Positions 40,842 through 51,829 of a DNA stretch of 64,000 nt are shown piece after piece. Made by a program: the position numbers and the translations under genes. The stretch is taken from positions 122,542-186,541 of the forward strand of contig MUYB01000001.1 of assembly GCA_002015125.1 (NCBI GenBank), given 5' to 3'. The notes below the pieces were generated by a model, which saw nothing but the letters and a program-made list of their open reading frames with translations, was not told where the DNA came from and did not search any database. This DNA is from [Haemophilus] felis. GTDB taxonomy: Bacteria > Pseudomonadota > Gammaproteobacteria > Enterobacterales > Pasteurellaceae. Every line of letters begins with the position of its first letter. The first letter of the stretch is position 1.

Positions 40842-40866
40842 AAAAGGACGTGTGATACGTCCTTTT
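40842..40866 (+). terminator. hairpin after carA, possible terminator or attenuator
   Basis: Arms AAAAGGACGT (40842-40851) and ACGTCCTTTT (40857-40866) pair perfectly over 10 bp with a 5-nt loop. The U tract is short (TTTTCATT), so partial termination is likely. If it works, carB would depend on read-through or its own promoter. Confidence 0.6.
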
Positions 40867-40978
40867 CATTAAATTGGGAAAGAGCAGATGACACTTAGCG
40901 TTGAATTGATCGTTTGAATGAATGTAGCGACGCCACGTTGGCGTCCGTTTATGATTTGTAAAAAAACGATGCAAAATC

Positions 40979-40987
40979 ACCGCTTGT
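40979..40987 (-). other. Actinobacillus-type uptake signal between carA and carB
   Basis: ACCGCTTGT is the reverse complement of ACAAGCGGT, the core uptake signal of the Actinobacillus pleuropneumoniae subtype, not of the Haemophilus subtype seen elsewhere in the window. The 232-bp gap holding it (40839-41070) also has the inverted repeat GACGCCACGTTGGCGTC; I see no gene there. Confidence 0.5.
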
Positions 40988-41070
40988 TTCGGACACGATC
41001 ATCGTATCCCTTAAAGATAACTATGTATATGCAACGAATTTCAACCAAATTCAACTAAGAGAAAACCAAA

Positions 41071-44000
41071 ATGCCAAAACGTACAGACATAAAAACCATT
41101 TTAATTATTGGAGCTGGTCCGATTGTCATCGGGCAGGCGTGTGAATTTGACTACTCGGGGGCGCAGGCGTGTAAAGCGTTGCGTGAAGAAGGGTATAAAG
41201 TGGTGTTGGTGAACTCCAACCCAGCCACCATTATGACCGACCCTGAAATGGCGGATGTGACTTACATTGAGCCGATTGAGTGGCGAACGGTTGAGAAAAT
41301 CATCGAAAAAGAACGCCCAGATGCGATTTTGCCGACAATGGGCGGGCAAACAGCGTTGAACTGTGCCTTAGATTTATCTCGCAATGGTGTGCTGAAAAAA
41401 TACAAGGTGGAGCTAATCGGGGCGACGGAAGATGCCATTGATAAAGCGGAAGACCGTGGGCGTTTTAAAGAAGCGATGGAAAAAATCGGTTTGCATTGTC
41501 CGAAATCCTTTGTGGCACACAGCTTTGAAGAAGCTTTAAGCGCACAGGAAAAAGTGGGCTTTCCAACGCTTATTCGTCCGTCGTTTACGATGGGCGGTTC
41601 GGGCGGCGGTATCGCTTACAACCGTGATGAATTTATGGCAATTTGTGAGCGTGGCTTTGAAGCGTCCCCGACCCACGAATTGTTGATCGAGCAGTCGGTG
41701 CTGGGCTGGAAAGAGTACGAAATGGAAGTGGTGCGTGATAAGGCGGACAACTGCATTATCATCTGCTCCATTGAAAACTTCGACCCGATGGGCGTGCATA
41801 CGGGCGACTCCATTACCGTTGCCCCTGCTCAAACCTTAACCGATAAAGAATACCAAATTATGCGTAACGCCAGCCTTGCGGTGTTGCGTGAAATCGGCGT
41901 GGACACGGGCGGTTCTAACGTACAATTTGCGATCAACCCTGAAAATGGCGAGATGATCGTGATCGAAATGAATCCACGGGTGAGCCGTTCTTCTGCCTTA
42001 GCCTCAAAAGCCACGGGCTTCCCGATTGCCAAAGTGGCAGCGAAATTGGCGGTGGGTTACACCTTAAATGAACTTCGCAACGACATCACAGGCGGTTTGA
42101 TCCCAGCCTCTTTCGAGCCGACCTTAGACTATGTTGTGACCAAAATTCCACGTTTCGCCTTTGAAAAATTCGCAAATGCGGACGATCGCTTAACCACGCA
42201 AATGAAATCCGTGGGCGAAGTAATGGCAATGGGCAGAACCTTCCAAGAGAGCTTGCAAAAAGCCTTGCGTGGCTTGGAAACGGGCATTTGCGGTTTCAAC
42301 TTGTTATCCGAAGAACCTGAAAAAATCCGTCGTGAATTAGCCAACCCAGGTCCGAACCGCATTTTGTATGTGGCGGATGCGTTCGGTGCTGGTTTCTCCG
42401 TGGAAGAAGTGCATCACTACTCGAAAATCGACCCGTGGTTCTTGGTGCAAATTCAGGATTTAGTCCAAGAAGAATTAGCCCTTGAGCAAAAACAATTTAG
42501 CGATTTAGACTACGACGAACTTCGCAAATTAAAACGCAAAGGTTTCTCCGACAAACGCATCGCCCAGCTGACCAAAGTGAGCGAAAAAACCGTGCGTGAT
42601 TATCGCCGCAGCCTAAATATTCTGCCAGTGTACAAACGTGTGGACACCTGTGCCGCAGAATTTGCTTCAGATACGGCTTATCTCTACTCCACTTATGAAG
42701 AAGAGTGCGAAGCGAAACCGAGCGATCGCAAAAAAGTGATGATTTTAGGTGGTGGCCCGAACCGCATCGGACAAGGGATCGAATTCGATTACTGCTGCGT
42801 ACACGCTTCCCTTGCCTTGCGTGAAGCAGGCTACGAAACCATTATGGTGAACTGCAACCCAGAAACCGTTTCCACCGATTTCGACACCTCTGACCGCTTG
42901 TATTTCGAGCCATTGACCTTGGAAGATGTACTGGAAATCGTGCGTGTGGAAAATCCGTGGGGCGTGATTGTGCATTACGGCGGACAAACGCCACTCAAAC
43001 TGGCGAACGCCTTGCACGAAAACGGCGTGAACATTATCGGCACCTCTGCGGACAGCATTGATGCCGCCGAAGACCGTGAGCGTTTCCAACGTATTCTCAA
43101 CGACTTAAATCTCAAACAGCCCGCAAACCGCACCGCACGCAATGCCACCGAAGCTGTGGGCTTGGCGAACGAAGTGGGCTATCCGTTGGTGGTTCGCCCC
43201 TCTTATGTGTTGGGCGGACGAGCAATGCAAATCGTGTATAACGATGAAGAATTGCACAAATATATGCGTGAAGCCGTGAGCGTGTCCGACGACAGCCCGA
43301 TTTTGCTCGACCATTTCTTAAACAACGCCATTGAAGTGGACGTGGACTGCATCTCCGACGGCGAAAATGTCGTCATCGGCGGCATTATGCAACACGTGGA
43401 ACAAGCCGGGATCCACAGTGGCGACTCCGCTTGCTCATTGCCACCGTACTCATTAAGCGGTGAGATCCTCGATGAAATTCGCAGACAAACCAAAGAAATG
43501 GCGTTGGCGTTAAAAGTGCGTGGCTTAATGAACGTGCAATTTGCGGTGCAAAACAACGTGATTTATGTGCTAGAAGTCAATCCGCGTGCTAGCCGCACCG
43601 TGCCATTCGTGAGTAAAGCAACCGGTCGTCCACTGGCGAAAATTGCCGCTCGAGTTATGGCAGGCGAAACCTTAGCGGAATTGAATGCGTTAAACGAAGT
43701 GATCCCACAAAAATTCTTCGTGAAAGAAGCGGTGTTCCCATTCATCAAATTCCCAGGTGTAGATACCATTTTAGGGCCTGAAATGCGTTCAACGGGCGAA
43801 GTGATGGGCGTGGGCGAAACCTTTGCGGAAGCCTTCTTCAAAGCCCAACTTGGGGCAGGCGAGCGTATTCCACGAGTGGGCAAAGTATTTATGTCGGTAA
43901 CCGACCAAGACAAAGACACCCTGCTCGACATCGCCAAAAAATTCCAAGAGCAAGGCTACGGCTTATGTGCGACTTTCGGTACTGCTAAATTCCTGCGTGA

Positions 44001-44280
44001 ACAGGGCGTGGCGGTGCAAACCATTAACAAAGTGCGTGAAGGCAGACCGCACATTGTCGATGCGATCAAAAACGGCGAAATCGCCTTGATCATCAACACC
44101 GTCAGTGGCGATCCTGAGATCATCGCCGATAGCCACTCCATCCGCCGCACCGCCCTGCAACAACGTGTGCCGATCCAAACCACCATCTCAGGGGCATACG
44201 CTTTAGTGCAAGGGGTGCAACATATAAACCAATTTGATGTCTATTCCGTGCAACAATTGCACAAAGAGATTAAGGGTTAA
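41071..44280 (+). CDS. carB: carbamoyl-phosphate synthase large subunit
   Basis: CarB makes carbamoyl phosphate from bicarbonate, ammonia and two ATP. The 1069-residue protein has two homologous ATP-grasp halves. The first starts at residue 1 ([18 protein letters not shown]), and the second at about 550 ([16 protein letters not shown]). A C-terminal MGS-like allosteric domain of about 130 residues ends the protein. Length matches the E. coli enzyme. Sampled GC is close to 50%, well above genes such as sdaC, and codon choice is correspondingly rich. Confidence 0.98.
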   Translation: MPKRTDIKTILIIGAGPIVIGQACEFDYSGAQACKALREEGYKVVLVNSNPATIMTDPEMADVTYIEPIEWRTVEKIIEKERPDAILPTMGGQTALNCALDLSRNGVLKKYKVELIGATEDAIDKAEDRGRFKEAMEKIGLHCPKSFVAHSFEEALSAQEKVGFPTLIRPSFTMGGSGGGIAYNRDEFMAICERGFEASPTHELLIEQSVLGWKEYEMEVVRDKADNCIIICSIENFDPMGVHTGDSITVAPAQTLTDKEYQIMRNASLAVLREIGVDTGGSNVQFAINPENGEMIVIEMNPRVSRSSALASKATGFPIAKVAAKLAVGYTLNELRNDITGGLIPASFEPTLDYVVTKIPRFAFEKFANADDRLTTQMKSVGEVMAMGRTFQESLQKALRGLETGICGFNLLSEEPEKIRRELANPGPNRILYVADAFGAGFSVEEVHHYSKIDPWFLVQIQDLVQEELALEQKQFSDLDYDELRKLKRKGFSDKRIAQLTKVSEKTVRDYRRSLNILPVYKRVDTCAAEFASDTAYLYSTYEEECEAKPSDRKKVMILGGGPNRIGQGIEFDYCCVHASLALREAGYETIMVNCNPETVSTDFDTSDRLYFEPLTLEDVLEIVRVENPWGVIVHYGGQTPLKLANALHENGVNIIGTSADSIDAAEDRERFQRILNDLNLKQPANRTARNATEAVGLANEVGYPLVVRPSYVLGGRAMQIVYNDEELHKYMREAVSVSDDSPILLDHFLNNAIEVDVDCISDGENVVIGGIMQHVEQAGIHSGDSACSLPPYSLSGEILDEIRRQTKEMALALKVRGLMNVQFAVQNNVIYVLEVNPRASRTVPFVSKATGRPLAKIAARVMAGETLAELNALNEVIPQKFFVKEAVFPFIKFPGVDTILGPEMRSTGEVMGVGETFAEAFFKAQLGAGERIPRVGKVFMSVTDQDKDTLLDIAKKFQEQGYGLCATFGTAKFLREQGVAVQTINKVREGRPHIVDAIKNGEIALIINTVSGDPEIIADSHSIRRTALQQRVPIQTTISGAYALVQGVQHINQFDVYSVQQLHKEIKG

Positions 44281-44306
44281 ATACGAGGAAAATTGCAGAT
44301 ATAAAG

Positions 44307-44328
44307 AAGGGGCGTTAATATGCCCCTT
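44307..44328. terminator. terminator between carB and ndk
   Basis: Arms AAGGGGC (44307-44313) and GCCCCTT (44322-44328) pair over 7 bp, with flanking A/T bases that can extend pairing (TAAAG/TTATT). It lies between the convergent carB and ndk. Confidence 0.65.
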
Positions 44329-44369
44329 ATTATATGAAAGAGAAAAAACAACTAAGCTTCTTAGTTTCG

Positions 44370-44789
44370 TTAAAAAATTTCGCTTTCCACAAAGAAATAA
44401 GCGATTTCCCGTTGTGCACTTTCTATACAATCGGAACCATGCACGGCATTTTGGCGGTAATTGAGCGCAAAATCGTGGCGGATTGTGCCAGGGTTGGCTT
44501 CCGTCGGATCGGTTTTGCCAATTAACGCGCGGTAATCTTTAACCGCATTTTCCTTTTCTAACACCAACACCACCACAGGCGCTGAAATCATATAATCTAC
44601 AAGGTCAGGAAAAAACGCTTTAACCTGATGTTCCGCATAAAATCCCTCTGCCTGAGTGCGCGTTAAATTCAACATTTTGCTTGCCGCTACGCGGAAACCA
44701 GCTTGTTCAATACGGCTTAAAATTGCCCCAATAAGATGGCGATTCACCGCATCAGGTTTGATAATTGCAAAGGTTTTTTCTAATGCCAT
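44370..44789 (-). CDS. ndk: nucleoside diphosphate kinase
   Basis: Ndk balances nucleoside triphosphate pools by moving the terminal phosphate through a phosphohistidine. The 139-residue protein starts MALEKTFAIIKPDAV, and the active histidine is His117 in the signature NAVHGSD. Length is normal. It starts 3 bp after the pepB stop, so the two are probably translated from one message. Confidence 0.97.
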   Translation of the reverse strand: MALEKTFAIIKPDAVNRHLIGAILSRIEQAGFRVAASKMLNLTRTQAEGFYAEHQVKAFFPDLVDYMISAPVVVLVLEKENAVKDYRALIGKTDPTEANPGTIRHDFALNYRQNAVHGSDCIESAQREIAYFFVESEIF

Positions 44790-44792
44790 AAA

Positions 44793-46103
44793 TTAGTTCT
44801 CCTTAGTCGATTTTTGTAGTAACAAGGTTGCAAGAGTTTGCACACCAATGCCTGTGGCGCCTGTTGCCCATAAATCACTCGCGGATTTACGATAGGTGGC
44901 GGAACAGTCAATATGCAGCCAGTTTGTTTGATAATTTTTCACGAAATAAGATAAAAATGCCGTTGCCGTGCTGGCGCCAGCGCCCACAGGAACGGATCCA
45001 ATATTAGCAATATCCGCGAAGGCAGATTGAATTTGTGCACGATGTAAGTCTTCAAAAGGCAAGCGCCAAAAAGGTTCTTTCGCGACTTTCGCCGCCGCCA
45101 TTAATTTCGTCACCAAGTCATCATCAATTGATAACACGGAGTGATAGTCATTGCCCACCGCCACTTTTGCTGCACCCGTTAAAGTGGCGCAGTCAATAAT
45201 AAATTGGGGCTGCTGTTTATCCGCTTCAATTAAACCGTCCGCCAGCACTAAACGTCCCTCGGCGTCGGTGTTCAACACTTCCACGCTGACGCCATTGGGG
45301 TAATGAATAATATCGCCCAATTTAAAGGCACGACTGTTTACCATATTTTCTGCGCAGCATAAATAGAGTTTCACCCGTTTATTTAAGCCATTCGCAATAG
45401 CAAGGGCAAGACTCGCACTAACTAAAGCAGCGCCGCCCATATCCGTGCGCATGGTGCTCATACCGTCGCTAGGTTTGATGCTGTAGCCGCCGCTATCAAA
45501 GGTAATGCCTTTGCCCACCAAGCAGGCTAGCACGGGCGCGCTTTCTTCCCCTGAAGGATTAAAATCCAGCTGCAACATTGCTGCCAAATTAGTGGATCCT
45601 TTGCCCACATTCCAAATGCCCACATAACCTTGCTGTTTTAGCGCCTCGCCTGAAATAATGTTGCTTTGCACTGCATTTCCTTTGCTTTGCTTTTCCGCTT
45701 GATGACGAATAAAGGCGGCACAACGTTCAGCAAGCACTACTGGGGTAATCACATCCGCAGGTAAATTGATGATTTCACGAGCAAAATTCGCGCAAGCAAT
45801 ACGATCAGATAAGCATTTTTCCGTTTGCGCATCCTGTTCAGGGAAGTGAATTTGAAAGTCTAACTTGGCGCTATAAAATCCTTGATAAAAATGCCAGCAA
45901 TTGTCTAAATTCCAATCTTCACCAATTAAGCTAACTTGATTGATGCCTTGCGCTCTTAATTTGCGCGCCGCACGCTGTATGGCGCCACCGTCATTGATGC
46001 TTTTTAAGTGAACTGTGGCTTGTTCCTGATTAAAACTTAACAGCGCATTTTTTCCCCAAACTGAACTGGCTGCTTGGGTTGATAATAAAACTTGCATACT
46101 CAT
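44793..46103 (-). CDS. pepB: peptidase B (M17 leucine aminopeptidase family)
   Basis: PepB is a cytoplasmic di-metal aminopeptidase that trims peptides. The 436-residue protein has the metal and catalytic region [14 protein letters not shown] at 197-210 and the family signature NTDAEGRL at 278-285. Its length and N-terminal domain agree with PepB rather than the longer PepA. AGGA lies six bases before the ATG at 46101-46103. The gene is followed 3 bp later by ndk. Confidence 0.94.
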   Translation of the reverse strand: MSMQVLLSTQAASSVWGKNALLSFNQEQATVHLKSINDGGAIQRAARKLRAQGINQVSLIGEDWNLDNCWHFYQGFYSAKLDFQIHFPEQDAQTEKCLSDRIACANFAREIINLPADVITPVVLAERCAAFIRHQAEKQSKGNAVQSNIISGEALKQQGYVGIWNVGKGSTNLAAMLQLDFNPSGEESAPVLACLVGKGITFDSGGYSIKPSDGMSTMRTDMGGAALVSASLALAIANGLNKRVKLYLCCAENMVNSRAFKLGDIIHYPNGVSVEVLNTDAEGRLVLADGLIEADKQQPQFIIDCATLTGAAKVAVGNDYHSVLSIDDDLVTKLMAAAKVAKEPFWRLPFEDLHRAQIQSAFADIANIGSVPVGAGASTATAFLSYFVKNYQTNWLHIDCSATYRKSASDLWATGATGIGVQTLATLLLQKSTKEN

Positions 46104-46174
46104 ACTCTATCCTGTGAATCTAAAACGAAGGCGGCTAACTATATCAGTTTTTTGTGGCTCGTACTCGAAAAATT

Positions 46175-47215
46175 CTACTTAAGCGATTCCGTAAAATGTT
46201 CAACATACCAATCGATGGTTTGATTTAATCCTTGTTCAAATCTTTTTGTAGCTTGCCAGCCTAAAGCTTGTATTTTGCGGCCATCCACCGCATAGCGAAA
46301 ATCATGCCCAGGGCGATCTTGTACAAATTCAATTAATTGCGAGAAATGTTGAATATGATCTAACCGTTGCGCAAATTTATTCAACTTATTTTCGGCTTTC
46401 AGGCTATCTAACCGCTGACAGAGCAAATGCACCAACGCTAAATTCGTCTGCTCACAATGACCGCCGATATTATAGGTTTCGCCAACCTTTCCTTTTCTCA
46501 ACAACAAATATAGCGCCCTTACATGATCTTCTACAAACAGCCAATCGCGGATTTGTAAGCCGTTGCCATAAAGGGGTAAAGATTTGCCTTGTAGCGCTTG
46601 ACTAAGCATAAAGGGAATTAATTTTTCGCGATGTTGATAAGGTCCATAATTATTCGAACTATGGGAAATCAACGTGGGCAAGCCATAAGTGCGATGCCAA
46701 GCTTGTACAAAGTGATCACTTGCCGCTTTGGAGGCGGAATAAGGGCTGCTTGGGCGATAAGTATGTTGCTCACTAAAAGGTGCTTGCTGTGGCATCAGAT
46801 CCCCATAGACTTCATCGGTGGAAATGTGCAAAAAGCGGAAAGTTTTTTGTTGTTCAGGACTCAATTGCGACCAATAGCGACGACTGGCTTCCAGTAATTG
46901 ATAAGTGCCAACCACATTGGTTTGCACAAAGGCGTCAGCGCCACAAATAGAACGATCCACATGGCTTTCCGCCGCTAAGTGCATCACCCAATCGGGCTGA
47001 TAGCGCGCAAATACCTGCTCAAGCGCCACCGCATCACAAATATCCAACTGCTGGAAATCATAACGCGGATGATGCTCAACGCTGTGTAACGCGGCAGGGT
47101 TTGCGGCATAAGTTAATTTATCGAGGTTAAGCACCTGATGTTCTGTTTCGGTGATTAAAAAACGGATTAATGCAGAGCCAATAAAGCCAGCACCGCCTGT
47201 GACTAAAATTTTCAT
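46175..47215 (-). CDS. rffG: dTDP-glucose 4,6-dehydratase
   Basis: This enzyme converts dTDP-glucose to dTDP-4-keto-6-deoxyglucose, a precursor for rhamnose and other 6-deoxysugars of surface glycans. The 346-residue extended short-chain dehydrogenase has the NAD motif GGAGFIG at 7-13, the TDE catalytic element at 133-135, and Y159/K163 in YSASK. RfbB and RffG cannot be separated by sequence alone; with no other rfb genes nearby, RffG or an isolated RfbB are both possible. Upstream, 47216-47473 shows no gene. Confidence 0.92.
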   Translation of the reverse strand: MKILVTGGAGFIGSALIRFLITETEHQVLNLDKLTYAANPAALHSVEHHPRYDFQQLDICDAVALEQVFARYQPDWVMHLAAESHVDRSICGADAFVQTNVVGTYQLLEASRRYWSQLSPEQQKTFRFLHISTDEVYGDLMPQQAPFSEQHTYRPSSPYSASKAASDHFVQAWHRTYGLPTLISHSSNNYGPYQHREKLIPFMLSQALQGKSLPLYGNGLQIRDWLFVEDHVRALYLLLRKGKVGETYNIGGHCEQTNLALVHLLCQRLDSLKAENKLNKFAQRLDHIQHFSQLIEFVQDRPGHDFRYAVDGRKIQALGWQATKRFEQGLNQTIDWYVEHFTESLK

Positions 47216-47473
47216 TCTGTTTTTACTGTTATGAAAGAAATGATAAAAAGTTCTGAACCTTACAAGAAAAGTAAAGTATTGATTGAATTCTAATCTACTT
47301 TGCTAAAAATAATAGATCAAAATCAAAAAGATAAAACATTTTTTATGAAATGTTTTGCACTCAAAATCAGAATCTATATTATTCGGCTCCAAATCATAAA
47401 ACTAGTGCAAAATCTCATATTTGATCTAGTTTTTAATATAAATCTTCAAACTAATAAAATTATGGAGTCATCT

Positions 47474-48721
47474 ATGCTAACTAAAGGATCTCATGATAAA
47501 GTGCGCAAATTTGATATTATTTGGGCACTCAATTTATTCGGTACTGCCGTTGGCGCCGGCGTATTATTTTTACCTATCAACGCGGGTATGGCAGGTTTCT
47601 GGCCACTTGTCGTTATGGCGATCATTGTAGGACCTATGACCTATTTTTCTCACCGAGCCTTATCTCGCTTTGTTTTATCTTCCTCAAAACCAGGTAGCGA
47701 TATTACCGAAGTGGTTGAAGAACATTTCGGCAAGAATGCAGGTAAGTTAATTACTCTGCTTTATTTTTTCGCCATTTTCCCAATTTTATTAATTTATGGA
47801 AATGGTATTACCAATACCGTGGATTCTTTTATCGTCAATCAATTAGGAATGGCATCACCTAATCGTGTGATTTTATCCTTAGTGCTTATTGCTGGATTAA
47901 TTTCTGTGATGTTAATGGGTGAAAAAATTATGCTAAAAATTACTGAATTTTTAGTCTATCCATTGGTATTCATTTTGTTTGCGTTATCTGTGTATTTGAT
48001 TCCGCAATGGAATGCGTCGATGTTGTATGAAATGCCAACGGCGATCAGCTTTATTAGCACTTTATGGATTACTATTCCTGTACTGGTTTTTTCTTTCAAT
48101 CATTCTCCAGCCATTTCATCTTTCTCTCAATCTCAACAAAGAGAATATATCGATGTAACAACAGCGGAATTACATACCAGTAAAACCTTAAAAATGACAT
48201 CATCAATTTTATTAATCTTCGTGATGTTCTTTGTGTTTAGCTGTGTATTAACTTTAACACCACAAGATTTAGCACTAGCAAAATCACAAAATATCAGTAT
48301 CCTTTCGTTCCTCGCAAATAAGTTCGACAATCCTTACATTTCCTACTTCGGACCTTTCGTCGCGTTCTTAGCAATTACAAGTTCATTCTTTGGTCATTAT
48401 CTTGGTGCAAAAGAAGGGTTAGAAGGTTTGTTTACTAAAATTGTGGATAACGGAAAAGCGATCAATCGTAAAAAATTGGATTACGGTGCTGCGCTTTTCT
48501 TCTTATTAACATTATGGGGGGTGGCAATTATCAATCCAAGTATTTTAGGTTTAATTGAATCTCTAGGCGGACCAATTATCGCCGCAATTCTATTTATTAT
48601 GCCGATGTACGCGATTCGCCATATTCCAGCAATGCAACGCTACCGCGGAGCAGCAAGCAATATTTTTGTCACCATTATGGGATTGATTGCTATCTCTGCT
48701 GTGGTGTATGGATTGTTCTAA
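47474..48721 (+). CDS. sdaC: serine transporter SdaC
   Basis: This is a proton-coupled amino acid importer of the HAAAP family; pairing with sdaA points to serine. The 415-residue protein has about eleven membrane segments, the first containing [16 protein letters not shown] (about residues 24-39). I use the ATG at 47474, six bases after GGAG, and reject a longer frame from 47300 that adds 58 unrelated residues. Upstream, TTTGATCTAGT at 47420-47430 resembles half of a CRP site. The next gene starts 37 bp after the stop. Confidence 0.92.
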   Translation: MLTKGSHDKVRKFDIIWALNLFGTAVGAGVLFLPINAGMAGFWPLVVMAIIVGPMTYFSHRALSRFVLSSSKPGSDITEVVEEHFGKNAGKLITLLYFFAIFPILLIYGNGITNTVDSFIVNQLGMASPNRVILSLVLIAGLISVMLMGEKIMLKITEFLVYPLVFILFALSVYLIPQWNASMLYEMPTAISFISTLWITIPVLVFSFNHSPAISSFSQSQQREYIDVTTAELHTSKTLKMTSSILLIFVMFFVFSCVLTLTPQDLALAKSQNISILSFLANKFDNPYISYFGPFVAFLAITSSFFGHYLGAKEGLEGLFTKIVDNGKAINRKKLDYGAALFFLLTLWGVAIINPSILGLIESLGGPIIAAILFIMPMYAIRHIPAMQRYRGAASNIFVTIMGLIAISAVVYGLF

Positions 48722-48758
48722 ATAATCTTTAATTATCGACTAATAAGATTGAGTTTTT

Positions 48759-50120
48759 ATGATTAGTGTTTTTGATATGTTCAAAATCGGCATTGGTCCT
48801 TCTAGCTCTCACACAGTGGGGCCAATGAAAGCTGGCAAACAATTTCTCGATGATTTAGTGGGGGAAAATCTGCTAGATGATTTAGATGAAATCAAAGTGG
48901 ATGTTTACGGTTCTTTGTCAATGACAGGTTTAGGCCATGGAACAGATACCGCCATTATTATGGGGTTAGCTGGCTATCTTCCTCATAACGTGGATATTGA
49001 ACTGATTCCCAGCTTTATCACCGACGTTAAACAGAAAGCATTGCTACCTTTAGCAGAAGGGAAAAAAATCGCAAAATTTGATTATGTTCATAATTTTATT
49101 TTCCACAAAGAGTTTTTACCACTGCACGAAAATGGTATGCGTATCACTGCCTTAAAAAACGATAAAGAGTTGTATCAACAAACTTACTACTCTATCGGCG
49201 GTGGCTTCATTGTTGATGAAGCGCATTTTGGTCAACAGAGCGCTTCTGAAATTAGCGTGCCTTATCCTTATAAAAATGCGGCGGATATTTTGCAACATTG
49301 CAATGATAACGGTTTGGCTTTATCGAGTTTAATGTTGAAAAATGAAATTGCTGTACATGGTAAACAAGCGGTTAGAGATCACTTACTAGCCGTATGGCGA
49401 ACTATGAAAGCCTGTATTGAACATGGGGTTACTACGGAAGGAATTCTACCAGGGCCATTAAAAGTTACCCGCCGCGCACCAGGTTTATACCGTATGCTTG
49501 AGGCAAATAATAATTTATCTAACGATCCAATGAAAATTATCGACTGGGTAAATGTGTTTGCTTTAGCGGTGAATGAGGAAAATGCCGCTGGCGGGCGTGT
49601 TGTTACCGCACCTACCAATGGGGCCTGTGGTATCGTACCGGCGGTATTAGCCTATTATGAAAAATTCATCGCAGCTCTTAGCGAAGAAACCATCGAACGT
49701 TATTTCCTTGCTTGTGGGATTATTGGTTCGCTATACAAAATGAATGCTTCCATTTCTGGCGCTGAAGTAGGTTGCCAAGGTGAAGTTGGCGTTGCTTGTT
49801 CTATGGCCGCTGCAGGATTAGCGGAAATTCTAGGCGGAAGCCCAGAACAAGTATGTACCGCTGCAGAAATTGCAATGGAACATAATTTAGGCTTAACTTG
49901 CGATCCTGTAGGTGGTCAAGTTCAAGTTCCTTGTATTGAACGCAATGCTATTGCTTCGGTGAAAGCTATTAATGCCAGCCGAATGGCGCTACGTCGCACA
50001 ACAATTCCTCGCGTAAGCTTGGATAAAGTAATAGAAACCATGTACGAAACAGGCAAAGATATGAATGCTAAATATCGTGAAACATCATTAGGTGGGCTAG
50101 CGGTGAAGATCGTCTGCTAA
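48759..50120 (+). CDS. sdaA: L-serine ammonia-lyase
   Basis: SdaA converts L-serine to pyruvate and ammonia using a 4Fe-4S cluster. The 453-residue single-chain form begins MISVFDMFKIGIGPSSSHTVGPM, a hallmark of the family. The C-terminal domain carries the conserved cysteine-containing blocks TNGACGIVPAV and LTCDPVGGQVQVPC. It forms a probable operon with sdaC. An exact ACAAGCGGT (Actinobacillus-type uptake signal) lies at about 49365. A terminator follows. Confidence 0.96.
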   Translation: MISVFDMFKIGIGPSSSHTVGPMKAGKQFLDDLVGENLLDDLDEIKVDVYGSLSMTGLGHGTDTAIIMGLAGYLPHNVDIELIPSFITDVKQKALLPLAEGKKIAKFDYVHNFIFHKEFLPLHENGMRITALKNDKELYQQTYYSIGGGFIVDEAHFGQQSASEISVPYPYKNAADILQHCNDNGLALSSLMLKNEIAVHGKQAVRDHLLAVWRTMKACIEHGVTTEGILPGPLKVTRRAPGLYRMLEANNNLSNDPMKIIDWVNVFALAVNEENAAGGRVVTAPTNGACGIVPAVLAYYEKFIAALSEETIERYFLACGIIGSLYKMNASISGAEVGCQGEVGVACSMAAAGLAEILGGSPEQVCTAAEIAMEHNLGLTCDPVGGQVQVPCIERNAIASVKAINASRMALRRTTIPRVSLDKVIETMYETGKDMNAKYRETSLGGLAVKIVC

Positions 50121-50143
50121 GAATTTCTATTATTTAAACTGAC

Positions 50144-50174
50144 AGGCATAGTGAAAATACTATGCCTTTCTTTT
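50144..50174 (+). terminator. terminator after sdaA
   Basis: Arms AGGCATAGT (50144-50152) and ACTATGCCT (50159-50167) pair perfectly over 9 bp around GAAAAT, and TTCTTTTTT follows. Confidence 0.88.
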
Positions 50175-50226
50175 TTGAAATAGGAATAAGGCGATAATAA
50201 AACTTCCCTGTATTGAGCAAAATCTG

Positions 50227-50232
50227 TATAAT
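50227..50232 (+). promoter_or_regulatory. -10 box of infA
   Basis: A consensus TATAAT lies 77 bp before the infA start, preceded directly by TG. No convincing -35 element is visible at the expected distance. Confidence 0.5.
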
Positions 50233-50296
50233 CCGCGCGTATTTTTTCCAAGAGTATTCCGCAAATAACGAAGGCGGTTAAAATTTTATTAGGTAA

Positions 50297-50527
<231 letters not shown>

Positions 50528-50549
50528 TTTATCAATTGTTCCACTAAAG

Positions 50550-50590
50550 CCCACTTATTTTCTCCCAAAATAAGTGGGTTTTCTTTTTTA
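50550..50590 (+). terminator. terminator after infA
   Basis: Arms CCCACTTATTTT (50550-50561) and AAAATAAGTGGG (50567-50578) pair perfectly over 12 bp, followed by TTTTCTTTTTTA. Confidence 0.92.
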
Positions 50591-50702
50591 TCTTTCCAGA
50601 AAATTCTCTGTTACAAACTGCTATTTTTTGATACATTTAGCGCAATTTTTTCACGTCTAACACCCTGTGTTTTTAGTTTAATTTTCGTTCAATGGAATTC
50701 CT

Positions 50703-51758
50703 ATGTTATTAAAAAAATTTCGCGGTCTTTTTTCAAATGATCTATCTATTGATTTAGGTACTGCAAACACATTAATTTATGTAAAAGGACAAGGCATCGT
50801 TTTAAATGAACCCTCTGTTGTCGCCATTCGTCAAGAGCGTTCTGGCGCATTAAAAAGTATCGCCGCAGTGGGTAAAGAAGCCAAAATGATGTTGGGTCGT
50901 ACGCCAAAAAGTATTGCGGCAATCCGCCCAATGAAAGATGGCGTAATTGCCGATTTCTTTGTAACAGAAAAAATGTTGCAACACTTCATTAAACAAGTGC
51001 ATAGCAGTAACTTTATGCGCCCAAGTCCGCGCGTGCTTGTTTGTGTTCCTGCAGGCGCAACTCAAGTAGAGCGTCGCGCTATTAAAGAATCTGCTATTGG
51101 CGCTGGCGCGAGAGAAGTCTATTTGATTGAAGAGCCGATGGCTGCAGCTATCGGTGCAAAATTGCCAGTATCCACCGCAACAGGCTCAATGGTTATTGAT
51201 ATCGGCGGTGGTACCACAGAAGTGGCGGTCATTTCATTAAATGGAATTGTTTACTCTTCTTCTGTGCGCATTGGTGGCGACCGTTTCGATGAAGCCATTA
51301 TCACTTATGTGCGCAAAACTTTTGGCTCTATTATCGGCGAACCTACCGCAGAACGTATTAAACACGAAATTGCAACCGCTTATATTCACGAAGATGATGA
51401 AATCCAAGAAATTGAAGTTCATGGTCATAACTTAGCAGAAGGTGCACCACGTTCCTTTAAATTAACTTCTCGCGATGTGTTGGAAGCTATTCAACAGCCT
51501 TTGAGCGGCATCGTATCCGCGGTACGCACGGCGCTAGAAGAATGCCAACCAGAACACGCAGCAGATATTTTTGAACGCGGTATGGTGCTTACCGGTGGTG
51601 GTGCATTAATTCGCAATATTGATGTATTGTTATCAAGAGAAACAGGTGTTCCTGTAATTATCGCCGAAGATCCATTAACCTGCGTTGCTCGTGGTGGTGG
51701 TGAAGCGCTAGAAATGATCGATATGCATGGCGGCGATATTTTTAGCGACGACCTTTAA
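50703..51758 (+). CDS. mreB: rod shape-determining protein MreB
   Basis: MreB is a bacterial actin that guides lateral wall synthesis and keeps rod shape. The 351-residue protein has the phosphate 1 segment [10 protein letters not shown] (about residues 17-26), phosphate 2 [11 protein letters not shown] at about 165-175, and the adenosine-binding [11 protein letters not shown] near 295. Length is close to the E. coli protein (347). It begins the mreBCD cluster; a small palindrome separates it from mreC. Confidence 0.98.
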   Translation: MLLKKFRGLFSNDLSIDLGTANTLIYVKGQGIVLNEPSVVAIRQERSGALKSIAAVGKEAKMMLGRTPKSIAAIRPMKDGVIADFFVTEKMLQHFIKQVHSSNFMRPSPRVLVCVPAGATQVERRAIKESAIGAGAREVYLIEEPMAAAIGAKLPVSTATGSMVIDIGGGTTEVAVISLNGIVYSSSVRIGGDRFDEAIITYVRKTFGSIIGEPTAERIKHEIATAYIHEDDEIQEIEVHGHNLAEGAPRSFKLTSRDVLEAIQQPLSGIVSAVRTALEECQPEHAADIFERGMVLTGGGALIRNIDVLLSRETGVPVIIAEDPLTCVARGGGEALEMIDMHGGDIFSDDL

Positions 51759-51771
51759 TTCATTATTTTGG

Positions 51772-51790
51772 AGTGCAGTTTAACTGCACT
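51772..51790 (+). repeat. palindrome between mreB and mreC
   Basis: AGTGCAGTT-T-AACTGCACT is a 9-bp inverted repeat with a 1-base centre. The minus strand reads AAGTGCAGT, one base from the uptake signal AAGTGCGGT, so it may derive from paired uptake signals. There is no U tract, so it is not a clear terminator; it may tune the ratio of mreB to mreC. Confidence 0.5.
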
Positions 51791-51829
51791 TCAACCTTTC
51801 CTGAATAAATGTAACTGCATAATTCAACA

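Noticed and set aside
42745..43937. Several open frames of 69-124 codons antisense to carB
   Set aside because: They mirror the strong codon bias of carB and contain no recognisable motifs.
47300..47473. In-frame extension of the serine transporter
   Set aside because: The 58 extra residues are unlike the family, and a good ribosome site precedes the ATG at 47474.
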